A DNA stretch of 64,000 nucleotides from a bacterium (GTDB lineage: Bacteria; Sysuimicrobiota; Sysuimicrobiia; Sysuimicrobiales; Humicultoraceae). The notes under the pieces are model-generated. The model made no database searches. It had not been told where the DNA came from and was given only the letters and a program-made list of their open reading frames with translations. A program made the position numbers and the translations under genes. The stretch spans positions 245,292 to 309,291 of the forward strand of contig JAVHLI010000002.1 in assembly GCA_031082185.1 (NCBI GenBank), written 5' to 3'. Shown one piece after another: positions 34,037-42,911 of this stretch. The first letter of the stretch is position 1, and each line of letters opens with the position of its first letter.

Positions 34037-36033
34037 GGCCGGATCTCCTGGACCAGGCGGCCGTCCACATAGATCTGGATAATCGTGTACCCCTGGCTGC
34101 TCACGGTCTGGTCAACCCGGTCTCCGGGCGAGTGCGGGGCCTGATAGGCGGTGCGCACACCGGTCTCATCAATGACCACGATCCTGACCTCCTGCATTCC
34201 GCCTTCGGGGACGATTACCTGTACTCGGGTGCGGCGTGCCAGGCCCGGCGAAGCCGCGGGCGAAGGCTGCGGCGACGGCAGAACGCGGGGGCCAGACGTC
34301 GGTGTGGGTGCTGGTTGAACGCGTGGCCCGGGCGTCGGCGTCGGAGGCCGCTGGGGTTCCACGATCTGAGGCTCGGCGGTTATGACCGGAGCCCGAGGCG
34401 GAGCGCTCTCTTCTCCGGGCCTGGCGCTGACGGTAAGGATTATCTGGACCGTCCCAGGGCGCAGGGGAGTTGCGGCCGGCGGAGACTGCTCCAAGACCGT
34501 TCCCGGTTCGGCGGCCATGGTCGCCAGCGTGCGGAGATGGGTGATCACCAGGCCCCGCTCCTCCAGGAGCTGCCTGGCATCTGCCAACGTGCGACCCACG
34601 AGCGACGGCATCTCCACCTGGGCAGGGCCGCGGCTGATCACGAGCAACACCGGTGTGTCCAGCGGCACGCGCGAGCCCGCGGGCGGGTCCTGCCTGATCA
34701 CCGTTCCCGCTTTCGCGATCTCGTCGTATCCTTCCTGAAGCGTCCCGGCCTGAAGACCCGCTCCCTCCAGCGCGAGCTGCGCCTCCTGGAGAGTCCGGCG
34801 CACCAGGTCGGGCACCGTAACAAGCTGCGCTCCCAGGCTGAGCACCACGCCAACGCTCCGTCCCCGCTTGACACGCTTCCCCGGTGGCTGGTCCTGCGAG
34901 AGGACGATGTCCTGGGACACGGTGGAACTGTAGGCCCGCTCCGTGACCGCGATCGTCAGACCCGCCTGCTGCGAGATCAGCTCGGCCTGGGGCAGCGTCC
35001 GCCCTACCAGGTCCGGCATCTCTACCTCGGGGACGTTAAGGTAGCCGCTCACCGCCTGCCAGCCGGCCCATGCGCCCAGCGCGGCGAGGACCAGCACCGC
35101 GGCGGCAATTCGGAGCGCGGCTCCTCGCGGGCGATGCCGCGGCGCCACCTCACCGGTGATTGCAAAACGGCGGGTGGTGCCTTCGTCGATCGCGGCGGTC
35201 TCCTTCCACAACTCGGTCTTTCCCTCCAGGTCACCTGCCATCTCGCGGGCCGAGCCGTAGCGGTCCTGGCTCGGCTTGGCCATGGCCTTCTGGATGATCC
35301 CCTCAAGCCGCAGGGGGATGCTGGGCTCGATCGAGCGGGGAGCGGGAGGTGATTCGTGCAGGTGCTTGAGCGCAATCGCGATCGGGCTGTCACCGGCAAA
35401 CGGCAGCCTGCCCGTCAGCATCTCGAAGAGCACCACGCCCAGCGCGTAGATGTCCGATCCGCGGCCGACGGAGGCGCCGCGCGCCTGCTCGGGCGAGAGG
35501 TAGTGAACCGTCCCTATGACCGTGCCGGGCTGCGTGATCGTGCTGGTGGCCAGGGCCCGGGCGATCCCGAAATCTGCCACCTTCACGCTGCCGTCGGGAG
35601 CCAGGAGTATGTTCTGAGGCTTCACGTCGCGGTGGATGATTCCCTGGCGGTGGGCGTACTCCAGCGCCTCGCAAACCTGCAGGGCTATGCGTTCCGCATC
35701 GGCGGGCTCGAGGCGACCGACCCGCCGGAGGTAAGCCTTCAGGTCCGGGCCGTCCACGTACTCCATCGCGATGAAGTACGTGTCGCCGTCCTGCCCGCTT
35801 TCCAGAACGCGGACGATGTTCGGGTGAGCCAGGGCCTCCGCGGCGCGGGCCTCGCGGGCGAATCGCTCTATGAACTCGTGGTCGGCGGCGTACTCCCCGC
35901 GCAGGACCTTGAGCGCCACAACCGCACCGTCGTCCAGCCGGCGCGCCCGGTAAACAGTGGACATCCCGCCCTCGGCGATGCGCTCCGCCACCTCGTACCG
36001 CCCGGCGATAACGGCGCCTCGGCTCACGCTCAT
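34033..36033 (-). CDS. prkC: PASTA-domain serine/threonine protein kinase (PrkC/Stk1)
   Basis: Membrane sensor kinase that responds to muropeptides or lipid II in Gram-positive bacteria. The 666-residue protein has an N-terminal Hanks kinase domain (catalytic Lys 42, HRD Asp 136 in HRDVKPQNILL, DFG Asp 154), a single membrane segment near residue 310 (IAAAVLVLAALGAWAGW), three extracellular PASTA repeats (PDLVGRTLPQAELI, PDLVRRTLQEAQLA, PSLVGRTLADARQL), a Pro/Thr-rich linker and a further domain of about 70 residues at the C terminus. The ATG at 36033 overlaps the rlmN stop. The cognate PP2C phosphatase gene often found between rlmN and prkC is missing. Confidence 0.95.
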   Translation of the reverse strand: MSVSRGAVIAGRYEVAERIAEGGMSTVYRARRLDDGAVVALKVLRGEYAADHEFIERFAREARAAEALAHPNIVRVLESGQDGDTYFIAMEYVDGPDLKAYLRRVGRLEPADAERIALQVCEALEYAHRQGIIHRDVKPQNILLAPDGSVKVADFGIARALATSTITQPGTVIGTVHYLSPEQARGASVGRGSDIYALGVVLFEMLTGRLPFAGDSPIAIALKHLHESPPAPRSIEPSIPLRLEGIIQKAMAKPSQDRYGSAREMAGDLEGKTELWKETAAIDEGTTRRFAITGEVAPRHRPRGAALRIAAAVLVLAALGAWAGWQAVSGYLNVPEVEMPDLVGRTLPQAELISQQAGLTIAVTERAYSSTVSQDIVLSQDQPPGKRVKRGRSVGVVLSLGAQLVTVPDLVRRTLQEAQLALEGAGLQAGTLQEGYDEIAKAGTVIRQDPPAGSRVPLDTPVLLVISRGPAQVEMPSLVGRTLADARQLLEERGLVITHLRTLATMAAEPGTVLEQSPPAATPLRPGTVQIILTVSARPGEESAPPRAPVITAEPQIVEPQRPPTPTPGPRVQPAPTPTSGPRVLPSPQPSPAASPGLARRTRVQVIVPEGGMQEVRIVVIDETGVRTAYQAPHSPGDRVDQTVSSQGYTIIQIYVDGRLVQEIRP

Positions 36034-37076
36034 GCCGGAACCCCCACGGCCCGGGTCTGGTGGAGTTTCCCGCAGGCGGCCTGGATGTCCACCCCTCGGT
36101 CCAGGCGAACAGTGGCGGACGCGCCGCCCCGGCGCACCAGCGCCGCGAAACGGTGCACCGCGTGGACCGGTGGCCGCGCGTATTGCAGCCCGTGGACCGG
36201 GTTCCAGGGTATCACGTTCACGTGCGCGCCGCTCCCCGACAGCAGCGACGCCAGCCGGCGTGCATGGTCGTCGTGATCGTTGACACCGTGCATGAGCACG
36301 TACTCGAAGGTAACCCGGCGGCCGGTGGCGGATGCGTAGTCGCGCGTGGCCGCCAGTAGCTCAGTCAGCGGCCACCGCCGGTTGACCGGCACGAGCTGCG
36401 ACCGCAGCTCGTCGGATGGCGCGTGGAGCGACACCGCCAGGGTGAGCTGCAGCCGCTCCTCCTCCAGGCGGCGAATCTGCGGCACCAATCCGACCGTCGA
36501 GATAGTCATGTGACGCATGCCGATGTGCGGCCCGTAGTCGGCATTGAGGAGGCGCACCGCGCGCAGCGTTGCGTCGTAGTTGGCCAGGGGTTCGCCCATG
36601 CCCATGAATACGACGTGGGTTACGCGCTCGTCGGTCTCGCCGCCGACCAGCAGGACCTGGTCCACGATCTCCCCGGCGGTAAGGTTCCGTACCAACCCGG
36701 CCATGCCCGTGGCGCAGAAGGTGCATCCCATGCCGCACCCCACCTGCGTCGAAACACAGACCGAACGACGGCCGTCGTCGTAGCCCATCAGTACGGTCTC
36801 GATCGTCCGGCCGTCGGGTAGACCGAGCAGGAACTTGGTGGTGAGATCTCCCGGGGCGTCCGAACGGGCAACCGCACGCAGCCGCATCAGGGTCGCCACA
36901 TCTTCCAACCGCCGGCGCAGCGGCTGCGGCAGATCGGTCATCTCGCTGAAGCGAGACACGCGTCGCTGGTAGATCCAGCGCGCGATCTGGAGGGCGCGGT
37001 AGCGCGGCTCACCCATCGGCGCGAGGGCGCTCTCGATCTCCTTGAGCGTGCAGCCCACCAGTTCGATCGGCATCAT
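36030..37076 (-). CDS. rlmN: 23S rRNA (adenine-2503-C2)-methyltransferase RlmN
   Basis: Radical SAM enzyme methylating A2503 of 23S rRNA and A37 of some tRNAs. About 348 residues: MPIELVGCTLKEIESALAPMG at the N terminus (shown shortened), YRALQIARWIYQRRV, the cluster motif CGMGCTFCATGMAG, MGMGEPLANYDATLRA, ISTVGLVPQIRRL, YVLMHGVNDHDDHA, and the second catalytic Cys in DIQAACGKL near the end. The ATG at 37076 or the next codon at 37073 is the start; the frame is open far upstream, but only over the convergent coding of rsmB. ATGA overlap with prkC. Confidence 0.96.
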   Translation of the reverse strand: MMPIELVGCTLKEIESALAPMGEPRYRALQIARWIYQRRVSRFSEMTDLPQPLRRRLEDVATLMRLRAVARSDAPGDLTTKFLLGLPDGRTIETVLMGYDDGRRSVCVSTQVGCGMGCTFCATGMAGLVRNLTAGEIVDQVLLVGGETDERVTHVVFMGMGEPLANYDATLRAVRLLNADYGPHIGMRHMTISTVGLVPQIRRLEEERLQLTLAVSLHAPSDELRSQLVPVNRRWPLTELLAATRDYASATGRRVTFEYVLMHGVNDHDDHARRLASLLSGSGAHVNVIPWNPVHGLQYARPPVHAVHRFAALVRRGGASATVRLDRGVDIQAACGKLHQTRAVGVPA

Positions 37077-37140
37077 CGTTCCACAGGTCGCCGCTGCAAC
37101 CGGCGACCTCCTGATTATAGCGTCCTCTCGCTCGTTGCGT

Positions 37141-38517
37141 TCATAGCCGCCGGAGACGGGCGATGTAGAAGCCATCGGTACCGTGCCTGTGGGGCAGGAG
37201 GTGTGCCTCCCCTGCCTCCACCCCGTCAACCGGGTGACCGCCCACCACCTGGGGAAAGGTGCCGGCGAACGGGGCGAACGCAAACGACGGGTGCGCCGAG
37301 AGGAATCCCCCGATCGCCTCCGGGCCTTCCTCCGGCTCGTTGCTGCAGACGCTGTACACCAGCGTGCCGCCGGGCCGGACCGCGCCTGCTGCTCCGCGCA
37401 GGATCGCCTGCTGCTTCTGGGCGCTGCGGACCAGCCACTGCTCATCTATGCGCCACTTGATCTCCGGGCGGCGCCGGACGGTGCCCAACCCTGAGCAGGG
37501 AGCGTCCACCAGCACCGCGTCGGCCGCGCCGGGCCACCGCCGTCCGATCTCCGCCGCGTCCAGGTTGTGCACCTCGACGCAGGTCGCGCCGAAGCTGGCC
37601 GCCCGTCGCGCCAGCGCCTGGACCTTGCCGGGATGGACGTCCACGGCCAGCACGCGGCCGCGGTTGGCCATCAGGGCCGCCAGGTGCAGCGACTTGCCGC
37701 CGGGCGCGGCGCAGGCGTCAACAACCGTTGAGCCGGACACCGCCGCATCGGCGAGGGCGTGGACTACGAGCATGGCGCCCTCGTCCTGCGGGGCACACAA
37801 CCCCTGCTCGTACAGCGGCAGGCGGCCGATGAGCGAACCATGGACGCGGACCGCCTCGGGTACGATCCCGGGATCGGCGTCCAGCCCGCGTGCACGGAGC
37901 AGACCCATCAGCTCGTCCCGCGTCGTCCGCAGGGTGTTCACGCGGAGGGTCGTCGGCGCCGGGCGCGCGTTGGCCGCCAGCAGCGCCTGCGCCTCTTCCA
38001 TCCCCCACCGGGCCACCCAGCGGGTCACCAGCCAGCCGGGGTGCGAGTGCACCACGGAGAGGTGCCCAATCGGGTCCGATCCGGCCTCCGGCGGAGGTAC
38101 CGGGCCTTCGGCGGCGAGACGACGCAGCACCGCGTTCACCAGAGCGGCGGTCCCAGCGTGCCCGTGCCTGCGGGCCAGTGCCACGGCCTCGGACACAGCG
38201 GCAGGGGCGGGCACGCGATCGAGCTCCAGAACCTCGAAGGCGCCCATACGCAGGACCGTCCGTATCGCAGCCGGCAGCGTATCCAAGGGCCGCGACAGCA
38301 ACGCGGCCAGCGCGTGGTCGAGACGCGCGCGGTGGCGCAGTACCCCCAGCACAACCGTGGTGGTCAGCGCCCGGTCGGCATCGGACAATGACGAGCGGGC
38401 CAGGGTCCGAAAGAGCAGGGCACTGACAAATGCACCGGCCGCCTCCACGCGGTACAGCACGGCGAAGGCGGCCTCGCGCGCGGGCGTCGCCGCCGGGATT
38501 GCCGGCTTACTCGTCAC
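37141..38517 (-). CDS. rsmB: 16S rRNA (cytosine-967-C5)-methyltransferase RsmB
   Basis: m5C methyltransferase of 16S rRNA. The 458-residue protein has an N-terminal NusB-like RNA-binding domain (AREAAFAVLYRVEAAGAFVS, LLSRPLDTLPAAIRTVLRMG) and a C-terminal Rossmann methyltransferase: VVDACAAPGGKSLHLAALM, VLAVDVHPGKVQAL, VDAPCSGLGTVRRRPEIKW, and the catalytic Cys in LVYSVCSNEPEEG. The GTG at 38517 overlaps the yugP-like stop by 11 bp. Standard position in the def-fmt-rsmB-rlmN-prkC-rpe string. Confidence 0.95.
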   Translation of the reverse strand: MTSKPAIPAATPAREAAFAVLYRVEAAGAFVSALLFRTLARSSLSDADRALTTTVVLGVLRHRARLDHALAALLSRPLDTLPAAIRTVLRMGAFEVLELDRVPAPAAVSEAVALARRHGHAGTAALVNAVLRRLAAEGPVPPPEAGSDPIGHLSVVHSHPGWLVTRWVARWGMEEAQALLAANARPAPTTLRVNTLRTTRDELMGLLRARGLDADPGIVPEAVRVHGSLIGRLPLYEQGLCAPQDEGAMLVVHALADAAVSGSTVVDACAAPGGKSLHLAALMANRGRVLAVDVHPGKVQALARRAASFGATCVEVHNLDAAEIGRRWPGAADAVLVDAPCSGLGTVRRRPEIKWRIDEQWLVRSAQKQQAILRGAAGAVRPGGTLVYSVCSNEPEEGPEAIGGFLSAHPSFAFAPFAGTFPQVVGGHPVDGVEAGEAHLLPHRHGTDGFYIARLRRL

Positions 38518-39190
38518 GCATGTTGCGCAGCAGAACCAAGCGCACGAGCTGCATCACCGCCATAGCGGCGGCGGCCACGTAGGTCAGCGCGGCCGCGTTC
38601 AGCACGGCGCGGGCCCCGTCGGCCTCGCGGGGCATCACCAGGCCCTCTCCCTGCAGCACGGCGACGGCCCGGCGGCTGGCGTCGAACTCCACCGGCAGCG
38701 TAACCAGCGCGAACGCGATGTAGCCCAGGAACAGCAGGATGCCGAGATCCATCAACGGGCGCATGCCGGCAAACATGCCGATCATGAACAGGATCCACGC
38801 CGCGTTCGAGCCGATGCTCGCCAAGGGCACGATCGCGGATCGCAGGGCCAGCGGAGCGTACTTCTCGTGGTGCTGGAGGGCATGGCCGCACTCGTGCGCC
38901 GCCACGCCAACGGCTGCGATCGAGTCGCTCCCGTACACTTCTGGGGAAAGCCGCAGCGTCTGGGTCCTGGGGTCGTAGTGGTCGGCCAACAGGCCCTGCA
39001 CCGGCTCGATCTTCACGTGGCTCAGGCCGCGTCGCCGCAGCAGCTCCGCCGCCACCTCGGCACCGGTGCGACCGCCCATGGTGCGCACCTGGCTGAACCG
39101 CCGGAAGGTGCTCCGGACCTTGAACTGAGCGTACGCCGCGAGCACCAGGGCGGGTATCAGAATCAGGAACGTACCGTCACCGAAGAACAT
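38507..39190 (-). CDS. yugP: YugP-family membrane zinc metallopeptidase
   Basis: Predicted membrane protease of the neutral zinc metallopeptidase (YugP) family; natural substrates unknown. The 227-residue protein begins with a membrane segment (FLILIPALVLAAYAQF), has a soluble loop with VKIEPVQGLLADHYDP, and the zinc motif AAHECGHALQHH near residue 97 (HExxH variant HECGH). Further membrane segments follow (NAAWILFMIGMFAGM, LGILLFLGYIAFALVTLPVE, and ALTYVAAAAMAVMQLV at the C terminus). It commonly lies between fmt and rsmB, as here. Confidence 0.93.
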   Translation of the reverse strand: MFFGDGTFLILIPALVLAAYAQFKVRSTFRRFSQVRTMGGRTGAEVAAELLRRRGLSHVKIEPVQGLLADHYDPRTQTLRLSPEVYGSDSIAAVGVAAHECGHALQHHEKYAPLALRSAIVPLASIGSNAAWILFMIGMFAGMRPLMDLGILLFLGYIAFALVTLPVEFDASRRAVAVLQGEGLVMPREADGARAVLNAAALTYVAAAAMAVMQLVRLVLLRNMRDE

Positions 39191-39225
39191 GTGCTTACCC
39201 CCAAGGGATCTTGCCCTTCATTCTA

Positions 39226-40191
39226 TCACAGCCCCCCTGGCGCCTCACTCTCGCCCAGTCGGTCGCCCAATCGGTCGCCCGCGGCTATGCGGTGGCCGCG
39301 CGCAAAGGCGGCCGCAGGCATGCGCCGGCCTCCCTCGGGCTGCACCTCGACGAGCGCCACGGCACCCTCACCCGCGGCAACCGTGATCCCGGCTTCCCCT
39401 GCTTCCAGCACCAGCCCCGGGGGGCCCTGCCCATCCGTTACCCGGGCCTGCCAGACCTTGAGGATGCCGCCGCGCCACGTCGTGTGGGCGCACGGCCAGG
39501 GGTTCATCGCGCGGACCAGGTTGACCAGGGTCTGGGCAGGACGCGCCCACTGGATCGCGCCGTCGGCCTTCGAGAGCTTCCCCGCATAGGTCGCGCGCGC
39601 GTGGTCCTGCGCCCGGCGGCGGGCCTCACCCCGGGCGATCTGGCCGACGGCCCCGAGGAGCAGAACGGCGCCTTCCAGGGCCAGTCGCGCCTCGAGTTCG
39701 CCGGCAGTTTCCTCGGGCCCGACGGCGACCCGGCGCTGGAGGATGATGTCGCCGGCGTCGAGCTCCTCGGCCAGGTGCATTACCGTGACGCCGGTTGAGG
39801 CAGCGCCGTCGACGATCGCCCGCTGGATCGGCGAGGCGCCCCGGTACTCCGGGAGCAGCGACGGGTGGAGGTTTATGCAGCCCATCGGCGGGAGCGCAAG
39901 CACCGCGCCGGGCACGAGCCGGCCGTACGCCACGGTCACCAGGAGGTCCGGCCGCAGCGCCGACAGCTCTGCCAGCGCCTCCGCCGACCTCAGACTCTCT
40001 GGTTGCAGCAGCCGCAGCCCCATCTCTCGCGCCGCCACCGCCACCGGAGGCGCCACCGGGACCCGGCCCCGGCCCGAGGGGCGGTCCGGCTGGGTCACGA
40101 CACCGACCACGGTTGTGGCTTGGGCGATCGCGTGCAGCGAGGGGAGCGCGAAGGTTGGGGTGCCCAGGAACACCACCCGGAGGGAGTCCAT
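39226..40191 (-). CDS. fmt: Methionyl-tRNA formyltransferase
   Basis: Formylates initiator Met-tRNA using 10-formyl-tetrahydrofolate. The 321-residue protein has LRVVFLGTPTFALPSLHAI, GVVTQPDRPSGRGR, INLHPSLLPEYRGASPIQRA (formyl-folate/catalytic region with the conserved His and Asn) and a C-terminal OB domain from about residue 205 (GAIQWARPAQTLVNLVRAMN). Directly follows def by 11 bp; the two products act on the same N-terminal formyl-methionine pathway. Confidence 0.97.
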   Translation of the reverse strand: MDSLRVVFLGTPTFALPSLHAIAQATTVVGVVTQPDRPSGRGRVPVAPPVAVAAREMGLRLLQPESLRSAEALAELSALRPDLLVTVAYGRLVPGAVLALPPMGCINLHPSLLPEYRGASPIQRAIVDGAASTGVTVMHLAEELDAGDIILQRRVAVGPEETAGELEARLALEGAVLLLGAVGQIARGEARRRAQDHARATYAGKLSKADGAIQWARPAQTLVNLVRAMNPWPCAHTTWRGGILKVWQARVTDGQGPPGLVLEAGEAGITVAAGEGAVALVEVQPEGGRRMPAAAFARGHRIAAGDRLGDRLGESEAPGGL

Positions 40192-40202
40192 CTATCCCAC
40201 GG

Positions 40203-40727
40203 TCACTCGGCCGCCGGAGCCGCCTCGCCAGGGGCGGTCACGCATCCGATGGTGCTGGGATCGCGGACTCGGTCGAGAAACAGGATGCCGTCGAGGTGGT
40301 CAATCTCGTGCTGCAGAACGCGCGCCAGCAGCCCGGTGGCCTCGATCGTGACCCGGCGGCCGCGGCGGTTCTTGCCCCGCACCGAGATCGCCACTGAGCG
40401 GGGAACGTCCCCGTACATGCCGGGGACGGAGAGACAGGCCTCGGCGGCCGTCTCCTCGCCGGCGGACCGGATAACCTCAGGGTTTACCAGCGTCACGGTG
40501 CGGTCCTCGACCTGCGCGACAATCACGCGCACGCCCTCGCCTAGCTGCGGCGCGGCCAGACCCAGCCCGTGGGCGACGCGCACGGTGTCCAGCATCGTCT
40601 CGATGAGCCGCACAATCTCCCGCGTCACCTTCCCAACCGGAGTCGCGCGCCTGCGCAGGATCGCCGCCTTGGGGTCCCAGACCGTGATGATTTCTCTTGC
40701 CGTTGCGGTGTCTGCCACGCTCTTCAC
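40203..40727 (-). CDS. def: Peptide deformylase
   Basis: Iron or zinc metallohydrolase that removes the formyl group of nascent proteins. The 174-residue protein has the three family motifs: GLGLAAPQLG (motif 1), EACLSVPG (motif 2, with the metal-binding Cys; the usual second residue Gly is Ala here) and QHEIDHLDGILF (motif 3, two metal-binding His and the catalytic Glu). The start is GTG at 40727. Sits between priA and fmt, the common order. Confidence 0.96.
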   Translation of the reverse strand: MKSVADTATAREIITVWDPKAAILRRRATPVGKVTREIVRLIETMLDTVRVAHGLGLAAPQLGEGVRVIVAQVEDRTVTLVNPEVIRSAGEETAAEACLSVPGMYGDVPRSVAISVRGKNRRGRRVTIEATGLLARVLQHEIDHLDGILFLDRVRDPSTIGCVTAPGEAAPAAE

Positions 40728-40788
40728 GATAGCACGGGCAGGGCCGTGGCTTCAACGCGCACCGGATCGCGCAGGCCTCCTTGCCGCC

Positions 40789-42876
40789 TCATAGGTCGTG
40801 CGGGTCGGCATCGGCGCTGATCCGCACGTCACGGGGCACGCCGATCCCCAGCAGCAGGGGCCGCACCAGGCGGTTCGCGGCCGAGCGGCCGGCGGCCTTG
40901 ATGACGATCTCCCAGCGCGCCCTCCCCTCCCACGGCGCGCCTGCCTCCGGGATCGGGCCCAGGATCTCGACCTCCGGCGTCGCGCCGGCGGCGAGCCGGG
41001 CCGCGACGGCCTCGGCGGCCGCCTGTGCCCGGGCGGTTATGCGGAGCGCCGTCAGGGACCGGAACGGTGGATAGCCCAGCGCCTCGCGCATTTCGAGTTC
41101 CCCGGCGTAGAACGGCCTGAGACTGGGAGCGGTGACGGCGCGAACGGCCGGATGGGAGGGATCGGCGGTCTCTACGAGCACCAGCGCCCGGGTTGCCATG
41201 CCCACGGTCCGGATCAACGCCAGCGCCCGCTCCGCGGCCCGGTACTCGGGCCGGTGCAGCATCCTGTCGGCCGCCACGAAGCCGACGAGATCGGGCCGGA
41301 GTGCCCCCAGATGGGGCAGCACCAGGGAGGTGGCGACCAGCACGCCGCCGCGCTCACGAAACGGCGCGAGCAGCGCGGCGGCTTCGGCGCCCGAACCGAG
41401 GACATCGCTGTCAAACCTCCAGACCGCAGGGGTGATCCGGCGCAGGAGCGCAACGAGACGCTCGGAGCCGGCGCCCACCGGCATTAGGCGGGCGGCGCCG
41501 CATCGCGAGCAGACGTGGGGCGCGGCCTCGGTCAGCGCGCAGAACCTGCAGCGCAGCCGGCGCCGGCTGCGGTCGTAGGGCATCGCCACACCGCACCGGC
41601 GGCACTGCGCCACCACACCGCACTCCCCGCACTGCAGGCCTCCGGCATAGCCCTTGCGGTCGCAGATCAGCACGACGCGGCCGCGGCGCCGCGCGGTGCT
41701 CAAAACGGCGTCCTGGAGCGGGCGGCTGATCTCCTGCCGCGGATCCGGGCGGCGCCGGAGGTCAATAATGCCGAGGCGGACGCGCGGCGACGGGAGCGCG
41801 ACTAGGCGCAGGCTGCCATCGCGCACACCGGCGTAGGTGGCTACCGGAGGCGTGGTTGCCCCGACCACCAGGACGCCCGCGGCCCGAGTGCGCTCGGCGG
41901 CCACCGCGCGCGTCACGTACCGCGGCGCGCGCTCCTCCTTGTGGCCGCTGCCGTCCTCATCGTCCACTATCGCGAGCACGGGGCCTGCGACCGGCGCGAA
42001 GACGGCGCCGCGCGTCCCGACCGCCAGTACCTGCCGCGCGCCCATCGCGCGGCGCCAGGCGCCCAGCCGGGCCGCCGCCGGGAGATCTCCGTGCGACAGC
42101 ACGGGCTCCAGACCCGCGTGGTCCGCGGCCTGGGCGAACTCGGATGCGGCATCCACGGACGCAAACGCCGCCACTGTGGACCACCCTGCCGCGCGCGCAC
42201 ACCGGATGGCCGCAAGGTACGCGGGGGTCCTGCTCCATCCGGCGACCAGGATCTGGCGCGGCCCGCCACTCATCGCCTCGCGCACCGCGACGCACAGACC
42301 GCTGCCTGCCTGCGTCTGTGCCGCACCCCCCGGCTGCACCGCCCCAACCCCGGAAGCACCTCCCCTCGCCGCCGCCCAGATCGCCTTCAGGACACGGCTC
42401 TCCGCGATGGGTCCTAGGGTCTCCCAAGCCGGCGCAAGCAGGCGGGCCGCCCGCACCAGCGATACAGGCTTGCGCTCCATGGCCTCCAGCGCGGCCCTCG
42501 CCGGTGCGGGCTGGTTCACGGCCTCCCCGCCCTCGCAGCGAAGCCGCACGCCGGACCACAGCGCATCCCACGGCACTGCGGCTGCCAGGGCTTCCCCAAT
42601 CGAGGAAAGGTATTCCGCCGCGACCCACTCGGCCAGATCTACGACTTCGGGGGGAACAAGCGGGGCTGCACCGGCCAGCGCCAGTACAGGGCGAAGACCC
42701 TTCCGCGGCGCGCCTTCTCCGAGCACGATGCCGGGGAGGAGCCGACGGCCGAACGCCACGATGACCCCTGACCCGCGCGGCGCGCCCGCGGCCGCGCCGG
42801 CTGAGAAAGTGAACGCGGCGTCCCCGGCTCGCAGCGGAAGGTCGAGCGCAATAAGAACAGGACCGTCACCCTGCAT
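40789..42876 (-). CDS. priA: PriA-like primosomal protein N' lacking ATPase motifs
   Basis: Homologue of the replication-restart protein PriA. The 695-residue protein keeps the N-terminal 3'-DNA-binding and winged-helix parts, an eight-cysteine zinc region around residues 410-460 (CGECGVVAQCRRCG, CRFCALTE, HVCSRCGAARL) and the C-terminal domain. The helicase motifs are degenerate: where Walker A (GxTGSGKT) should be it reads LVAGWSRTPAYLAAI, and the DEEH box reads IVDDEDGSGHKEE. So ATP hydrolysis is unlikely. Actinobacterial PriA proteins show a similar loss. Upstream are cmk and remA; downstream def is 61 bp away. Confidence 0.9.
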   Translation of the reverse strand: MQGDGPVLIALDLPLRAGDAAFTFSAGAAAGAPRGSGVIVAFGRRLLPGIVLGEGAPRKGLRPVLALAGAAPLVPPEVVDLAEWVAAEYLSSIGEALAAAVPWDALWSGVRLRCEGGEAVNQPAPARAALEAMERKPVSLVRAARLLAPAWETLGPIAESRVLKAIWAAARGGASGVGAVQPGGAAQTQAGSGLCVAVREAMSGGPRQILVAGWSRTPAYLAAIRCARAAGWSTVAAFASVDAASEFAQAADHAGLEPVLSHGDLPAAARLGAWRRAMGARQVLAVGTRGAVFAPVAGPVLAIVDDEDGSGHKEERAPRYVTRAVAAERTRAAGVLVVGATTPPVATYAGVRDGSLRLVALPSPRVRLGIIDLRRRPDPRQEISRPLQDAVLSTARRRGRVVLICDRKGYAGGLQCGECGVVAQCRRCGVAMPYDRSRRRLRCRFCALTEAAPHVCSRCGAARLMPVGAGSERLVALLRRITPAVWRFDSDVLGSGAEAAALLAPFRERGGVLVATSLVLPHLGALRPDLVGFVAADRMLHRPEYRAAERALALIRTVGMATRALVLVETADPSHPAVRAVTAPSLRPFYAGELEMREALGYPPFRSLTALRITARAQAAAEAVAARLAAGATPEVEILGPIPEAGAPWEGRARWEIVIKAAGRSAANRLVRPLLLGIGVPRDVRISADADPHDL

Positions 42877-42911
42877 GTGGCCGGCACCAGGAGCGCGGCT
42901 TCAGCCGCGCA

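Noticed and set aside
34230..34400. Repetitive Pro/Thr-coding DNA in prkC as a possible tandem repeat element
   Set aside because: It encodes the extracellular linker after the PASTA domains; such low-complexity linkers are usual and no exact repeat unit is present.
37259..39589. Long plus-strand open frame of 776 codons
   Set aside because: It runs antisense through rsmB, yugP and fmt, whose motifs are intact, and its translation is Arg/Ser/Pro/Ala-rich low-complexity sequence typical of shadows in high-G+C DNA.
40203..40727. Peptide deformylase motif 2 reading EACLS as sign of inactivation
   Set aside because: The metal-binding Cys, both motif 3 His and the catalytic Glu are intact; Ala for Gly beside the Cys is a mild change.
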